From Sphingobium terrigena (GTDB lineage: Bacteria > Pseudomonadota > Alphaproteobacteria > Sphingomonadales > Sphingomonadaceae), in the NCBI RefSeq assembly GCF_003591655.1, contig NZ_QVRA01000029.1, positions 1 through 45,959 of the forward strand: DNA of 45,959 nt, written 5' to 3'. Positions 1 through 7,633 of the stretch are shown piece after piece; the stretch's first letter is position 1; each line of letters starts with the position of its first letter. A program made the translations under genes and the position numbers. The notes under the pieces are model-generated. The model had not been told where the DNA came from, made no database searches, and was given only the letters and a program-made list of their open reading frames with translations.

Positions 1-1671
1 GAGGCGCCGGTTGCCAAGCAGCACGGTTGCGCCCTCGACTTGGGCGCTGGCGCCCTTCCCCTCGATATTGGCAAAGTCGCGCGTCTCAGGAAGGGTGATA
101 CCGGATGCACCTTCGAGGACCGCCAGCGCAAGCGGGTGGTCGGAGTTGCGCTCGATCGCACCGGCGATGCGAAGCACCTCGTCCCGGGTGATGCCTTCCG
201 CTGTCACTACTTCGACAACATTGGGCCGGCCCATGGTGAGGGTCCCCGTCTTGTCGAACACGATGACGTCAAGCTTGGTCGCATCCTCGAGCGCGCTGGC
301 ATTCTTGAACAGGATGCCGTTCATCGCGCCAAGGCCGGTACCGACCATTATCGCCATTGGCGTGGCAAGGCCAAGGGCGTCCGGGCAGGCGATCACGAAA
401 ACGGTTATCGTCATGGTCAGCGCAAACAGCAATGTCCCACCCAGAATCCAGTACCAGATGGCGAACGTCGCGAGACCGATCAGAATTGCCGCGAGCACCA
501 GCCACTGCGATGCCCGGTCGGCGAGCAGCTGTGCCGGCGCCTTCGAGTTCTGCGCTTCCTGGACGAGCTTGACGATCTGGGCGAGCGCGGTGTCGGCGCC
601 AACCTTGGTCGCGCGATAGCGGAAGCTACCGCTGCGGTTGATCGTCGCGCCGATCACGGTGTCGCCGGCCGCCTTCGACACCGGCATCGATTCGCCCGTG
701 AGCATCGACTCATCGACCTCAGATTTGCCTTCGAGGATTTCGCCGTCGACGGGAATCTTGTTGCCCGGCCGGATCAGCACAACATCGCCGGCCAGCACCT
801 CGGCGGTCGGCACTTCGACGTCCTTTCCGTCGCGCTGCACGGTCGCCATAGGCGGCGCCAGATCCATGAGCGCGCGGATTGCCTGGGACGCGCCGGCGCG
901 AGCGCGCATCTCCAGCCAATGGCCGAGCAGAATGAAGATGAGCAGGACCGCGGAAGCCTCGTAAAATTGCTGGCCCTTGAACAGGAATGTCGACGCCACG
1001 CTGAACAGATAACCGGTGCCGACGCTCAACAGGACGAGCACCGCCATATTCAGCACACCGTTCCGAAGCGCGCGGATCGCGGCGACCACGAAGGGCCAGA
1101 CCGGATAGAGGATCGCGGCGCTGGCAAGCAGGAACAGGGTCAGGTCGAGACTGAGTCCGAACATCGGTTTCAGAAGGGGATGGTCCAGACCCATTGGCGA
1201 CAGCGCAAAGATCGGCAGGCCAAAAACGAGGCTGACGATAAACCTGTTGCGCATGTCGCGCGCCATAGCCGCCATGTCCTTGCCGTCGCCATGGCCCATC
1301 TCGTGCGCCATGGCGTCGTGTTCGGCCGTCACCGGCTTGCGATCGGGAGCAACCGATCTTGCGGCGACACCATCGGAACGATGATCGGGAGGATGCGTCG
1401 CGTCGGGCAAGACAGAGGACTGGGTTGTGCTTCCGATCACGCACACGTGCCGCGGGACGAGCCGGCCGCCGCAATGGAAACCGCATGCCGCGATCTGCTC
1501 CTCTATCGCGGTTTCGCTGGTGCGCGCTTCATCAAAGCTGACGGTGACGCTGTCGGAGGCGGCGTTCGCGGAGACCTGCGTCACGCCGGGAACCCGCAGC
1601 AACTGCTTTTCGACGCCGAGATGGTCGAGCGATTCGAATGATCCACGCAGATCGAAGGTGGACGTCTTCAA
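1..1671 (-). CDS. P1B-type heavy-metal ATPase, CPD variant (3' end outside window)
   Basis: The 557 residues visible read as a metal-translocating P-type ATPase: an N-terminal HMA-like fold, a His/Met-rich linker (HEMGHGDG, about residue 125), membrane helices, the actuator TGES, the phosphorylation motif DKTGTLT and the HP motif (SDHPLA). The gene runs off base 1, so the ATP-binding end is missing. Two things are odd. The membrane metal motif is CPDALG instead of the usual CPC, and the HMA-like domain has RGSFES where GMTCxxC is expected, so the usual cysteines are absent. The best start is a TTG at 1671 preceded by GGAG; no ATG is suitably placed. It lies downstream of the membrane-protein block on the same strand. 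Substrate is probably a metal ion, but the CPD motif makes copper uncertain. Confidence 0.88.
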   Translation of the reverse strand, partial: MKTSTFDLRGSFESLDHLGVEKQLLRVPGVTQVSANAASDSVTVSFDEARTSETAIEEQIAACGFHCGGRLVPRHVCVIGSTTQSSVLPDATHPPDHRSDGVAARSVAPDRKPVTAEHDAMAHEMGHGDGKDMAAMARDMRNRFIVSLVFGLPIFALSPMGLDHPLLKPMFGLSLDLTLFLLASAAILYPVWPFVVAAIRALRNGVLNMAVLVLLSVGTGYLFSVASTFLFKGQQFYEASAVLLIFILLGHWLEMRARAGASQAIRALMDLAPPMATVQRDGKDVEVPTAEVLAGDVVLIRPGNKIPVDGEILEGKSEVDESMLTGESMPVSKAAGDTVIGATINRSGSFRYRATKVGADTALAQIVKLVQEAQNSKAPAQLLADRASQWLVLAAILIGLATFAIWYWILGGTLLFALTMTITVFVIACPDALGLATPMAIMVGTGLGAMNGILFKNASALEDATKLDVIVFDKTGTLTMGRPNVVEVVTAEGITRDEVLRIAGAIERNSDHPLALAVLEGASGITLPETRDFANIEGKGASAQVEGATVLLGNRRL

Positions 1672-1773
1672 GGCAGGTCTCCGAAATCGAGGCAAGCCGC
1701 CGCCGACGTGTCGGCAGCCATAGATGCGCCCGCCGCCAAGGCCTGCGCGTGTCGGCCGGTCATCCCGGCTGAC

Positions 1774-2523
1774 CTATTGCCGCCGATCACCCATGAAGCG
1801 CAGCAGGAACAGGAACAGGTTGAGGAAGTCGAGATAGAGCGTCAGCGCTCCCATCACGACCGCCTTACCGCGAAACTCGGTACCGGCCACATCGAAGTAG
1901 ACGCTCTTGATCTTTTGCGTGTCGAAGGCAGTCAGGCCCGCAAACAGAAGCACGCCGATCGCGCTGACGATGAGATCCAAAGTGGACGACCGCAGGAACA
2001 TGTTGACGACCATGGCGATGAGCAGGCCGACGACGCCCATGATCAGGAAGGTCCCGAACGCCGACAGGTTCCTCTTGGTTGTATAGCCCCACAGGCTCAA
2101 ACCTCCGAAGGCTGCGGCCGTAACGAAGAATGTGCGCGCGACACTCACGCCGGTATAGGCGAGGAGGATGGTCGACAGCGATACGCCCATCAGGATCGCA
2201 TAGGTCCAGAACAGTGCCTTGACGGTGCTCTCGGACAGCCGATTGATACCGAAGCTTAGCGTAAAGACCAGGGCGAGCGGTGCGAAGACCGCTATCCATC
2301 CGAGCAGCGTCGGAGTGCCGCTCGCGGCGAAAAACACGGCGCGTATGGCGGCGCTGTTCGCAACCAACATCGCGACGATCCCGGTCAACAACAGACCGCT
2401 GGCCATGTAGTTGTAGACTGCGAGCATATATGTTCGCAGTCCCACATCAAAGGCGACCGCGGGGATTGCCGGATTCCTGCCAGCGGTAAGCGGCGATGTG
2501 GTCGGTTTCAGCGGATCTGCCAT
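1774..2523 (-). CDS. Bax inhibitor-1 / YccA family membrane protein
   Basis: A 249-residue protein with about seven hydrophobic segments after a short polar N-terminus. The C-terminal segment (FDTQKIK, then LTLYLDFLNLFLFLLR) is typical of the BI-1 family, whose members are inner-membrane proteins linked to stress tolerance, calcium leak and FtsH-associated quality control. The ATG at 2523 has an AAGGAG ribosome site eight bases upstream; an upstream TTG at 2556 is less likely. It sits between the methyltransferase-like gene and the truncated metal ATPase, all on the minus strand, so co-transcription is plausible. A metal role is inferred only from context. Confidence 0.9.
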   Translation of the reverse strand: MADPLKPTTSPLTAGRNPAIPAVAFDVGLRTYMLAVYNYMASGLLLTGIVAMLVANSAAIRAVFFAASGTPTLLGWIAVFAPLALVFTLSFGINRLSESTVKALFWTYAILMGVSLSTILLAYTGVSVARTFFVTAAAFGGLSLWGYTTKRNLSAFGTFLIMGVVGLLIAMVVNMFLRSSTLDLIVSAIGVLLFAGLTAFDTQKIKSVYFDVAGTEFRGKAVVMGALTLYLDFLNLFLFLLRFMGDRRQ

Positions 2524-2685
2524 GGCCAGTGCTCCTTCTCGGTGTCGCGGTTTCAAGCTTCAGTCATTTCGGCGAGGCGACCGGCACGTACGTGCAGCCG
2601 CGCCGGCCTATACGCCACGCCCCGATGCCGGGCGGACGGCTGAGCGGTTCCCCTGGGATTTGCGCCGGTCCGGCTGGCAGGGAAT

Positions 2686-3360
2686 TCATCGCTGATCCGC
2701 TCCTGCGTCACGCTTCGCCCCGAGCAGGCGCGCGAGGTGGGGCACGAACGGTGGAACGGTCTTTGCGTAGCGCCGATAGGCATCATCAAATTCGGCGAGA
2801 GCCTCACGCTCCTCGGTCCGCGCCAACCGCAAATACATGACGACGAGGACCGGAAACATCGCAAGCGTCAGGATCGTCGGCCACTGCAGCAGGAACCCGA
2901 ACATCACCAGAATGAACCCGATATATTGCGGGTGCCGCACATAGGAATAGATCCCCTGGGTCGCGAGCTCGTGGACCTTCTGCGCGTCGTACAGCGCCTT
3001 CCAACCCGTCGAGATCAAGATGAACCCGCCGCCGATCAGGATAAAGCTCATGATATGGAATGGCCCGGCATGCGGGTTCGCCCGCCAGCCGAAGAGCATC
3101 TCGAGCAGATGCCCGGCATCATGCGAGAACCAGTCGATATTGGGATAATGGCTCTGCAGCCACCCGGACAGGACATAGAGAGTCAATGGGAAGCCGTACA
3201 TTTCCACGAACAGCGCAACCAGGAAGGCGCTGAACGCGCTGAACGATCGCCAGTCCCGAGTGGTTCGCGGCTTGAAGAAACTGTAGGCGAACAGGATGAA
3301 GACCGCTGCATTGACGACGACGAGGCCCCACAGACCATAGGCTTGCGCATGGCCCGTCAC
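2686..3360 (-). CDS. Isoprenylcysteine carboxyl methyltransferase-like membrane protein
   Basis: A 224-residue integral membrane protein. The C-terminal half has the family signature: YSYVRHPQYIGFILVMFG followed by a hydrophobic stretch and a LARTEERE segment, as in bacterial ICMT/PEMT-type methyltransferases that use SAM at the membrane. The first 100 residues hold further helices. A GTG at 3360 with GGGAGG upstream is preferred; this start overlaps the end of the DUF2933 gene by four bases (GTGA), which implies translational coupling. Homologues of this kind often sit in heavy-metal islands, but the methyl acceptor is unknown. Confidence 0.85.
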   Translation of the reverse strand: MTGHAQAYGLWGLVVVNAAVFILFAYSFFKPRTTRDWRSFSAFSAFLVALFVEMYGFPLTLYVLSGWLQSHYPNIDWFSHDAGHLLEMLFGWRANPHAGPFHIMSFILIGGGFILISTGWKALYDAQKVHELATQGIYSYVRHPQYIGFILVMFGFLLQWPTILTLAMFPVLVVMYLRLARTEEREALAEFDDAYRRYAKTVPPFVPHLARLLGAKRDAGADQR

Positions 3361-3620
3361 TGGCCCTGACCCTCCCGGGGCGAACGACCGGCCCCCGGCT
3401 GCGGTGTTCCATCGTGACCATGCCCATGTCCGTGATGCATGAAGAGGTGCATCAGGGGACACGACAGCAGCAGCAGAAAGGGCAGCGCGCCAAGTACATG
3501 CGCGCGATGCTCCGTGAACAGCAGCACGAAACCGAGCGCAAGAAAGCCTATCATCACGATGCCCGCGCGCGACGTCAGGAAATTCTTTTTCCCAGTATGT
3601 GCCGGTCGTTGCCGTTCCAT
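3357..3620 (-). CDS. DUF2933-type small membrane protein
   Basis: An 87-residue protein with two hydrophobic segments (about 20-36 and 41-60) and a His-rich tail (HHGHGHGHDG, residues 62-71) that could bind metal. This pattern (short polar start, paired helices, CPLMHLFMHHGHGH end) fits DUF2933, a family common next to copper and other metal-resistance genes. The ATG at 3620 has AAGGAA upstream. Its stop overlaps the GTG of the methyltransferase-like gene. Function unknown; the His tail is seen directly, metal binding is inferred. Confidence 0.8.
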   Translation of the reverse strand: MERQRPAHTGKKNFLTSRAGIVMIGFLALGFVLLFTEHRAHVLGALPFLLLLSCPLMHLFMHHGHGHGHDGTPQPGAGRSPREGQGQ

Positions 3621-3685
3621 GATCACGTTTCCTTGAATATAGAACTCGTTAAAAATTGCTGATTGCTCACTTGCGCTGCGCCGTC

Positions 3686-3952
3686 CTAGGGACGCTGCCA
3701 ATGACCGATCCAATTGTGGAATGCGGCGAAGAGACCTCCCACGGCTGCGCCGAAGACGATCGACCAGCACAACCCCGCCCCAAGCGCGACGAACGATCCC
3801 GGCGGAGCTGTCGTGAACATCGTCACGAACATGTGTGACCCGATCGGACCGAACAAAGTCGCCGCGAGCCAGCAAAGCACGAAGACAGTGGAAAGAGCGG
3901 CAGCGCTGCTCGCGGCACATCGTATCACACTGAGCTTGCTTGCATCGGTCAT
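3686..3952 (-). CDS. Small two-helix membrane protein (DUF5676-like?)
   Basis: An 88-residue protein with two strongly hydrophobic segments (about 14-34 and 55-78) separated by a Met/Phe loop (SHMFVTMFTTAPPG). The final segment with a Gly-rich helix and an aromatic/His end resembles DUF5676 membrane proteins, but I cannot confirm the family. The ATG at 3952 has AAAGGA upstream. It lies 65 bases upstream of the DUF2933 gene on the same strand and downstream of the AraC regulator. Probably inner-membrane; role unknown. Confidence 0.65.
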   Translation of the reverse strand: MTDASKLSVIRCAASSAAALSTVFVLCWLAATLFGPIGSHMFVTMFTTAPPGSFVALGAGLCWSIVFGAAVGGLFAAFHNWIGHWQRP

Positions 3953-4050
3953 GACGGCTTCCTTTCCCCCCAAATTTGGGCCGGATCGAAGACAGCCACT
4001 ATACGTATTCCACCCAAGGCTCGGTCGCTCGACCCTGGTCGATGCTGCCG

Positions 4051-4773
4051 TCAGCGGGAGGCCATCGCCAATGCCGCGGTCCTTGGTGTGACGCCCATGA
4101 ACCGCCGCATCGTACGAGAGAGATGCGCCTGGTCGCTGAACCCCGCATCCGCTGCGGCTGCCACAAGGGGCGCGCCCGCGCCAAGTGATCGCAGGCCCTG
4201 CTCGAGCATGAACCATAGCCGCCAGTGTGAGAGCGGTGCGCCCAACTGCTCCGCGGCAAGCGCACGCAACCGCGGTTCAGAGAGTCCGACAGCGCGCGCG
4301 ATTTCACCTAGATCGGCTATGTCCACTCGTGCGTCCTTCAGGCGCCGCAATGCCTCGCAAAGGCGCGCGTCGATCGGCGGTGTCGGGCAGGCCGCTGCAA
4401 GCTCGTAAAGCGTTCCAGCGAGGTCATCGGAGCTGCGCAACTGCTCGGATAGCGCTGCCGGTGGCGACGCCGCGTCCTTACCGTCCCCAAGCCTGGACCA
4501 GGCAATACCCAGCGGGCTGAAGGATCGCGCATAGATCACCCTCGCATGCGTCGCGGTGGGACGAACCGCGTGAAGCGCGCCTGCGCGCACCAGCACGGCA
4601 GGTCCAGTCAACGAACCTGCGATCGTCTCGACATGGATCGGCTCGGACAGTCCGACGATCATCTGCGCGGCGAGATGGCGATGGGGTCGGGTGTCGCCGC
4701 AACGACCCTCGAACCACGCCCATCCGTCGCCCAGGCGGACATGGCCGGTCCACAAATCGCCATAGCTTGGCAT
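4051..4773 (-). CDS. AraC-family transcriptional regulator
   Basis: A 240-residue protein. The N-terminal part resembles a cupin-like sensing domain with HRHLAAQ (about residue 31), and the C-terminal 100 residues form an AraC-type double helix-turn-helix: a first helix pair around IADLGEIARAVGLSEPRL and the second around GFSDQAHLSRTMRRFMGVTP. The second motif is the classic AraC signature. It is divergent from the methyltransferase at 4867, with 93 bases between the two starts, so it may control that gene and the small membrane proteins that follow it on the minus strand. The effector is unknown. Confidence 0.9.
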   Translation of the reverse strand: MPSYGDLWTGHVRLGDGWAWFEGRCGDTRPHRHLAAQMIVGLSEPIHVETIAGSLTGPAVLVRAGALHAVRPTATHARVIYARSFSPLGIAWSRLGDGKDAASPPAALSEQLRSSDDLAGTLYELAAACPTPPIDARLCEALRRLKDARVDIADLGEIARAVGLSEPRLRALAAEQLGAPLSHWRLWFMLEQGLRSLGAGAPLVAAAADAGFSDQAHLSRTMRRFMGVTPRTAALAMASR

Positions 4774-4866
4774 CGGAGCTTACTCCCGTCGCGAAACTGA
4801 AGATGCAAGCGAAAGGTTCAAGACTCGGGGTGCTGCGATCGCCATGAAGCACATGGAGGCATAACG

Positions 4867-5526
4867 GTGAATGACAGTCCAACCTTCGTCCCCGCACTCG
4901 GGCTGTCTGGCCTGACGGGCGACTATGACCGGGTGATTGCGGTCATGACCCGCGAGCGTCGGTGGCGCAGCGCATTGCTCGAGTCGATTGCACCCGAGGC
5001 GGGCGATGTCATCGTCGATGTGGGCGCCGGCACGGGCTCGCAGCTGATCGCGATCAAACAGGCTGTCCCCACGGCACGCGTGATCGGGGTCGATCCGGAT
5101 CCTGCCGCTCTCGCGCTGGCGCGGCAAAAGGCACAAACGGCCGGCGTAGAAAGCGAGTGGGTTCGAGGTTTCGGCGACCAGGTCGACGTCCTGGTCGGCA
5201 CGATCGCCAACAAGATCGTGTCGAGCCTCGTGCTGCATCAATGCGACCTGCCGGTGAAATCGGCCATCCTTCGGGCCATGGCACGAACGCTTTGCCCAGG
5301 TGGCCTCGTGGCGATTGCCGATTACGGACTTCAGCGTACCTTGTTGATGCGAACGCTGTTTCGTCAGGTGCAGGCGCTCGACGGCTGGGAGCGCACCGGG
5401 CTCAACGCAAAGGGCATCCTGCCGGAGCTCATCGCCGACGCCGGCTTCGAAAATGTCGCCGAAGTTCGCGTCGTCCAGACGCCGACCGGCTCGATCTCGC
5501 TCTATACCGGGCGCAAGCCGTTCTGA
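4867..5526 (+). CDS. Class I SAM-dependent methyltransferase
   Basis: A 219-residue soluble protein with a Rossmann-type SAM site: VIVDVGAGTGSQL (motif I, about residues 40-52), an acidic residue at the end of strand 2 (GVDPDPAAL), and a post-motif region with GGLVAIADYG. It resembles the UbiE/Methyltransf_25 group, whose substrates range from quinones to metalloids. The start is a GTG with GGAGG eight bases upstream. It is divergent from the AraC regulator and convergent with the DUF411 gene. Methylation of a metal or metalloid is possible from context but there is no direct support. Confidence 0.88.
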   Translation: MNDSPTFVPALGLSGLTGDYDRVIAVMTRERRWRSALLESIAPEAGDVIVDVGAGTGSQLIAIKQAVPTARVIGVDPDPAALALARQKAQTAGVESEWVRGFGDQVDVLVGTIANKIVSSLVLHQCDLPVKSAILRAMARTLCPGGLVAIADYGLQRTLLMRTLFRQVQALDGWERTGLNAKGILPELIADAGFENVAEVRVVQTPTGSISLYTGRKPF

Positions 5527-5599
5527 CACCGGGCGGCAAGACGAGACCAACACCCACCCGGCGATGGCTTCGGAATCAGCGAAGCGTCGATGCCTGCGA

Positions 5600-6043
5600 T
5601 CAACTGTGGTGCGCAAAGACGCGACGCCCTTCGGGGCCAAAGGCGATGACATCGTAAGGCTGGCCCTTCATGCCTGCCATCTCCATGCCCGGCGATCCCA
5701 TCGGCATCCCCGCAACGGCGAGCCCGGTGATGCCTTTGGGATGCTGGGCCAGCACGCGCTTCATGTCGGAGATCGGAACATGGCCCTCAAAGGTCATCCC
5801 GTCGATGGTGGCGGTATGACAAGAAGCCAGGTCTGAGGGCACGCCGGCACGCCTGCTCAAGCCGGCGCGGCCGGCATCGTCGATGATCTGCACCTGCCGG
5901 CCGAACTGCGCGCGTACCTGCGCCGCCCATTTCTCACAGCAACCGCAGCCAGGATCGCGGTGAACCACAATCGGGTTCGCCGCCATCGCTGCGACCGGAA
6001 CGGCAAGTGCCAAAGCGGCGGCGAGGGTACGGATGCTGATCAT
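5600..6043 (-). CDS. DUF411 periplasmic metal-binding protein (copy 1)
   Basis: A 147-residue secreted protein: a signal peptide ending near AAMAA, then the DUF411 core with HRDPGCGCCEKW (about residues 27-38) and a conserved ASCHTATIDG segment. Such proteins bind Cu(I) or other soft metals through the CxCC cysteines and the later Cys/His. The tail is Met-rich (AGMPMGSPGMEMAGMKG). The ATG at 6043 has a perfect AAGGAG site. It is the last gene of a minus-strand series that begins with the sigma operon and includes copA and copB. A paralogue with the same layout is at 43726-44175. Confidence 0.9.
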   Translation of the reverse strand: MISIRTLAAALALAVPVAAMAANPIVVHRDPGCGCCEKWAAQVRAQFGRQVQIIDDAGRAGLSRRAGVPSDLASCHTATIDGMTFEGHVPISDMKRVLAQHPKGITGLAVAGMPMGSPGMEMAGMKGQPYDVIAFGPEGRRVFAHHS

Positions 6044-6390
6044 GGTAGCTCCTTCGATTTCATGCAGGCGCGTTGCCGGTCGAGCCGATAGCACCACTCT
6101 TGCGACACTATATTGCGGGCAAGAAGCGCCTTCACCTGGTCAATTTCCTGTCTCTGGGACCGAATAAACTCATTGCACAGCGCAGCTTTATCCCTCTGGG
6201 CCAACATACGGCGCCTGGCGACCTTTCTCAGCGCAACCATCTCTGGGACATGCAGAACATGTTCAGATTGTTGTAGAGCTGCCGAGCCTGTCGTCCACGA
6301 AGAACATGACAAGATACATGGCCGTGCTGCCGACTATCGTCTGCACCGCGAGGCTCGCATCCACGTTTTCATCATGTTACGTCCCCTTCG
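6040..6390 (-). pseudogene. Decayed DUF305-like membrane protein
   Basis: The end of this stretch, in one frame, reads LCNEFIRSQRQEIDQVKALL, which matches the C-terminal helix of DUF305 proteins (Cys/Ile, Q..EI.qMk..L). Upstream fragments in two other frames read like the membrane part of such a protein (TAMYLVMFFVDDRL, then LYNNLNMFCMSQ), separated by stops and frameshifts. The HH-containing core is not recognisable. It occupies the slot between copB and DUF411 where the second island has an intact DUF305 gene, though of a soluble secreted type. Its last codon overlaps the DUF411 start. Identification is by eye only. Confidence 0.5.
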
Positions 6391-6409
6391 TTGACTCCAC
6401 TGACAACGC

Positions 6410-7633
6410 TCAAAACCAGGTCCTCACACCAATGACGAAGCTGGTCGCCTTAATGCGTTCACCATCAGCCCTTGCATAGTCGGCAGTTTTGCCCAGTTTT
6501 CGATCGTAGGATACGCCAATGTAAGGCGCAAACTGCCGTCGGATCTCATAGCGCAGGCGCAATCCGAACTCGGCGTTGGAGATTCCAGACCCAATCCGTG
6601 TCTCAGGCACGTCCTGCGCGGAGAGATTCAGTTCAATTCGGGGCTGCAGAATGATTCGCTGCGTGATGCGCTGGTCATAATAACCCTCAACACGACCGAG
6701 AACTTCACCCTTGTTGGAAAGGAATAGAGCCGCTTCGGTTTCAAACCAATAGGGTGCGAGGCCCTCCACCCCGACAGTAGCGTATGTTCGGGACGGATTG
6801 GGCTTGAAATCGTATCGAACGCCAGCTTGGAGGTTCCAATACGGATCGATCGCCCGGCTGTAGAGCGCCTGGACCTCGGCGGTCTCCATGAACGATCCGC
6901 CAGGACCGCCAAGGACACCCTCGCCCTCGCTCTTCAGCGTCAACCGATTGACGTCCCCGCCATACCAAGCCTCTCCATCCCAGCGGTAGCCGTCACGCCC
7001 ATTGCGAACCTGATACTCCGCGATATTGAACATGATTTGATAGAAGGCTTGCCCCCCCTGCTCGTGCATCATAGCCATTCGCGACTGTGTCATCGCAGCG
7101 GGCGGGAACTGCCGATCGGCGTAGTGGTCCATGGGAGGCTTTGGCGCAGGGGCATTTCCGGCCGGGAGTGCGGTTCCGGTCATTTCCATGCCCGGCATGG
7201 CAGCCATATCGTGGCCACCATGATCCCCGGACATATTCATGCCGGGCATGCTGCCAGCCATCGGTGTAGAACCGCTGTTGCCCATATCCATGCCCGGCAT
7301 CGCGCCATGGTCCATAGTCGGCGCCGTTGCCGCGGCTGCTGGTCCCGGCTGAGGCATCGCCATTCCAGGCATGGTCGAATGATCCATGCCTTCCATATCC
7401 TGGCGAGCCGCGGGCTTTGCCGGGGCCACTCTGACCGGCGCGGCCCTTTTAGGAGCCGGCTTCTTTGCCGCAGGCTTTTTGGCAGGCTTGGGGGAAGCCG
7501 GTTTTTTCGCGGGCATCGCCATACCGGGCATGCTGGAATGATCCATGCCCTGCATCGACTGGGCTTGCGCGGTTACCGGAATGGCGAGCAACATCGCCGA
7601 CCCGCCGAGCAGTGTCGTCAAAACGCGCTTCAT
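6410..7633 (-). CDS. copB: Copper resistance outer-membrane protein CopB (copy 1)
   Basis: A 407-residue protein with a signal peptide (cleavage after AQA, about residue 24), repeated MDHS/MPGM copper-binding motifs over residues 26-160, a Lys/Pro/Ala-rich stretch around 43-75, and a C-terminal beta-barrel of about 230 residues ending in WF, the terminal aromatic expected for outer-membrane assembly. CopB/PcoB proteins bind copper and act with CopA at the outer membrane. Its ATG overlaps the copA stop (ATGA), indicating translational coupling. Expression most likely comes from the ECF-type promoter upstream of copA. The second copy is at 44666-45940. Confidence 0.96.
   Translation of the reverse strand: MKRVLTTLLGGSAMLLAIPVTAQAQSMQGMDHSSMPGMAMPAKKPASPKPAKKPAAKKPAPKRAAPVRVAPAKPAARQDMEGMDHSTMPGMAMPQPGPAAAATAPTMDHGAMPGMDMGNSGSTPMAGSMPGMNMSGDHGGHDMAAMPGMEMTGTALPAGNAPAPKPPMDHYADRQFPPAAMTQSRMAMMHEQGGQAFYQIMFNIAEYQVRNGRDGYRWDGEAWYGGDVNRLTLKSEGEGVLGGPGGSFMETAEVQALYSRAIDPYWNLQAGVRYDFKPNPSRTYATVGVEGLAPYWFETEAALFLSNKGEVLGRVEGYYDQRITQRIILQPRIELNLSAQDVPETRIGSGISNAEFGLRLRYEIRRQFAPYIGVSYDRKLGKTADYARADGERIKATSFVIGVRTWF

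Noticed and set aside
40..1641. 533-residue plus-strand reading frame
   Set aside because: Antisense to the P-type ATPase; composition is Arg/His-rich with no recognisable domain. The minus-strand protein has clear motifs.
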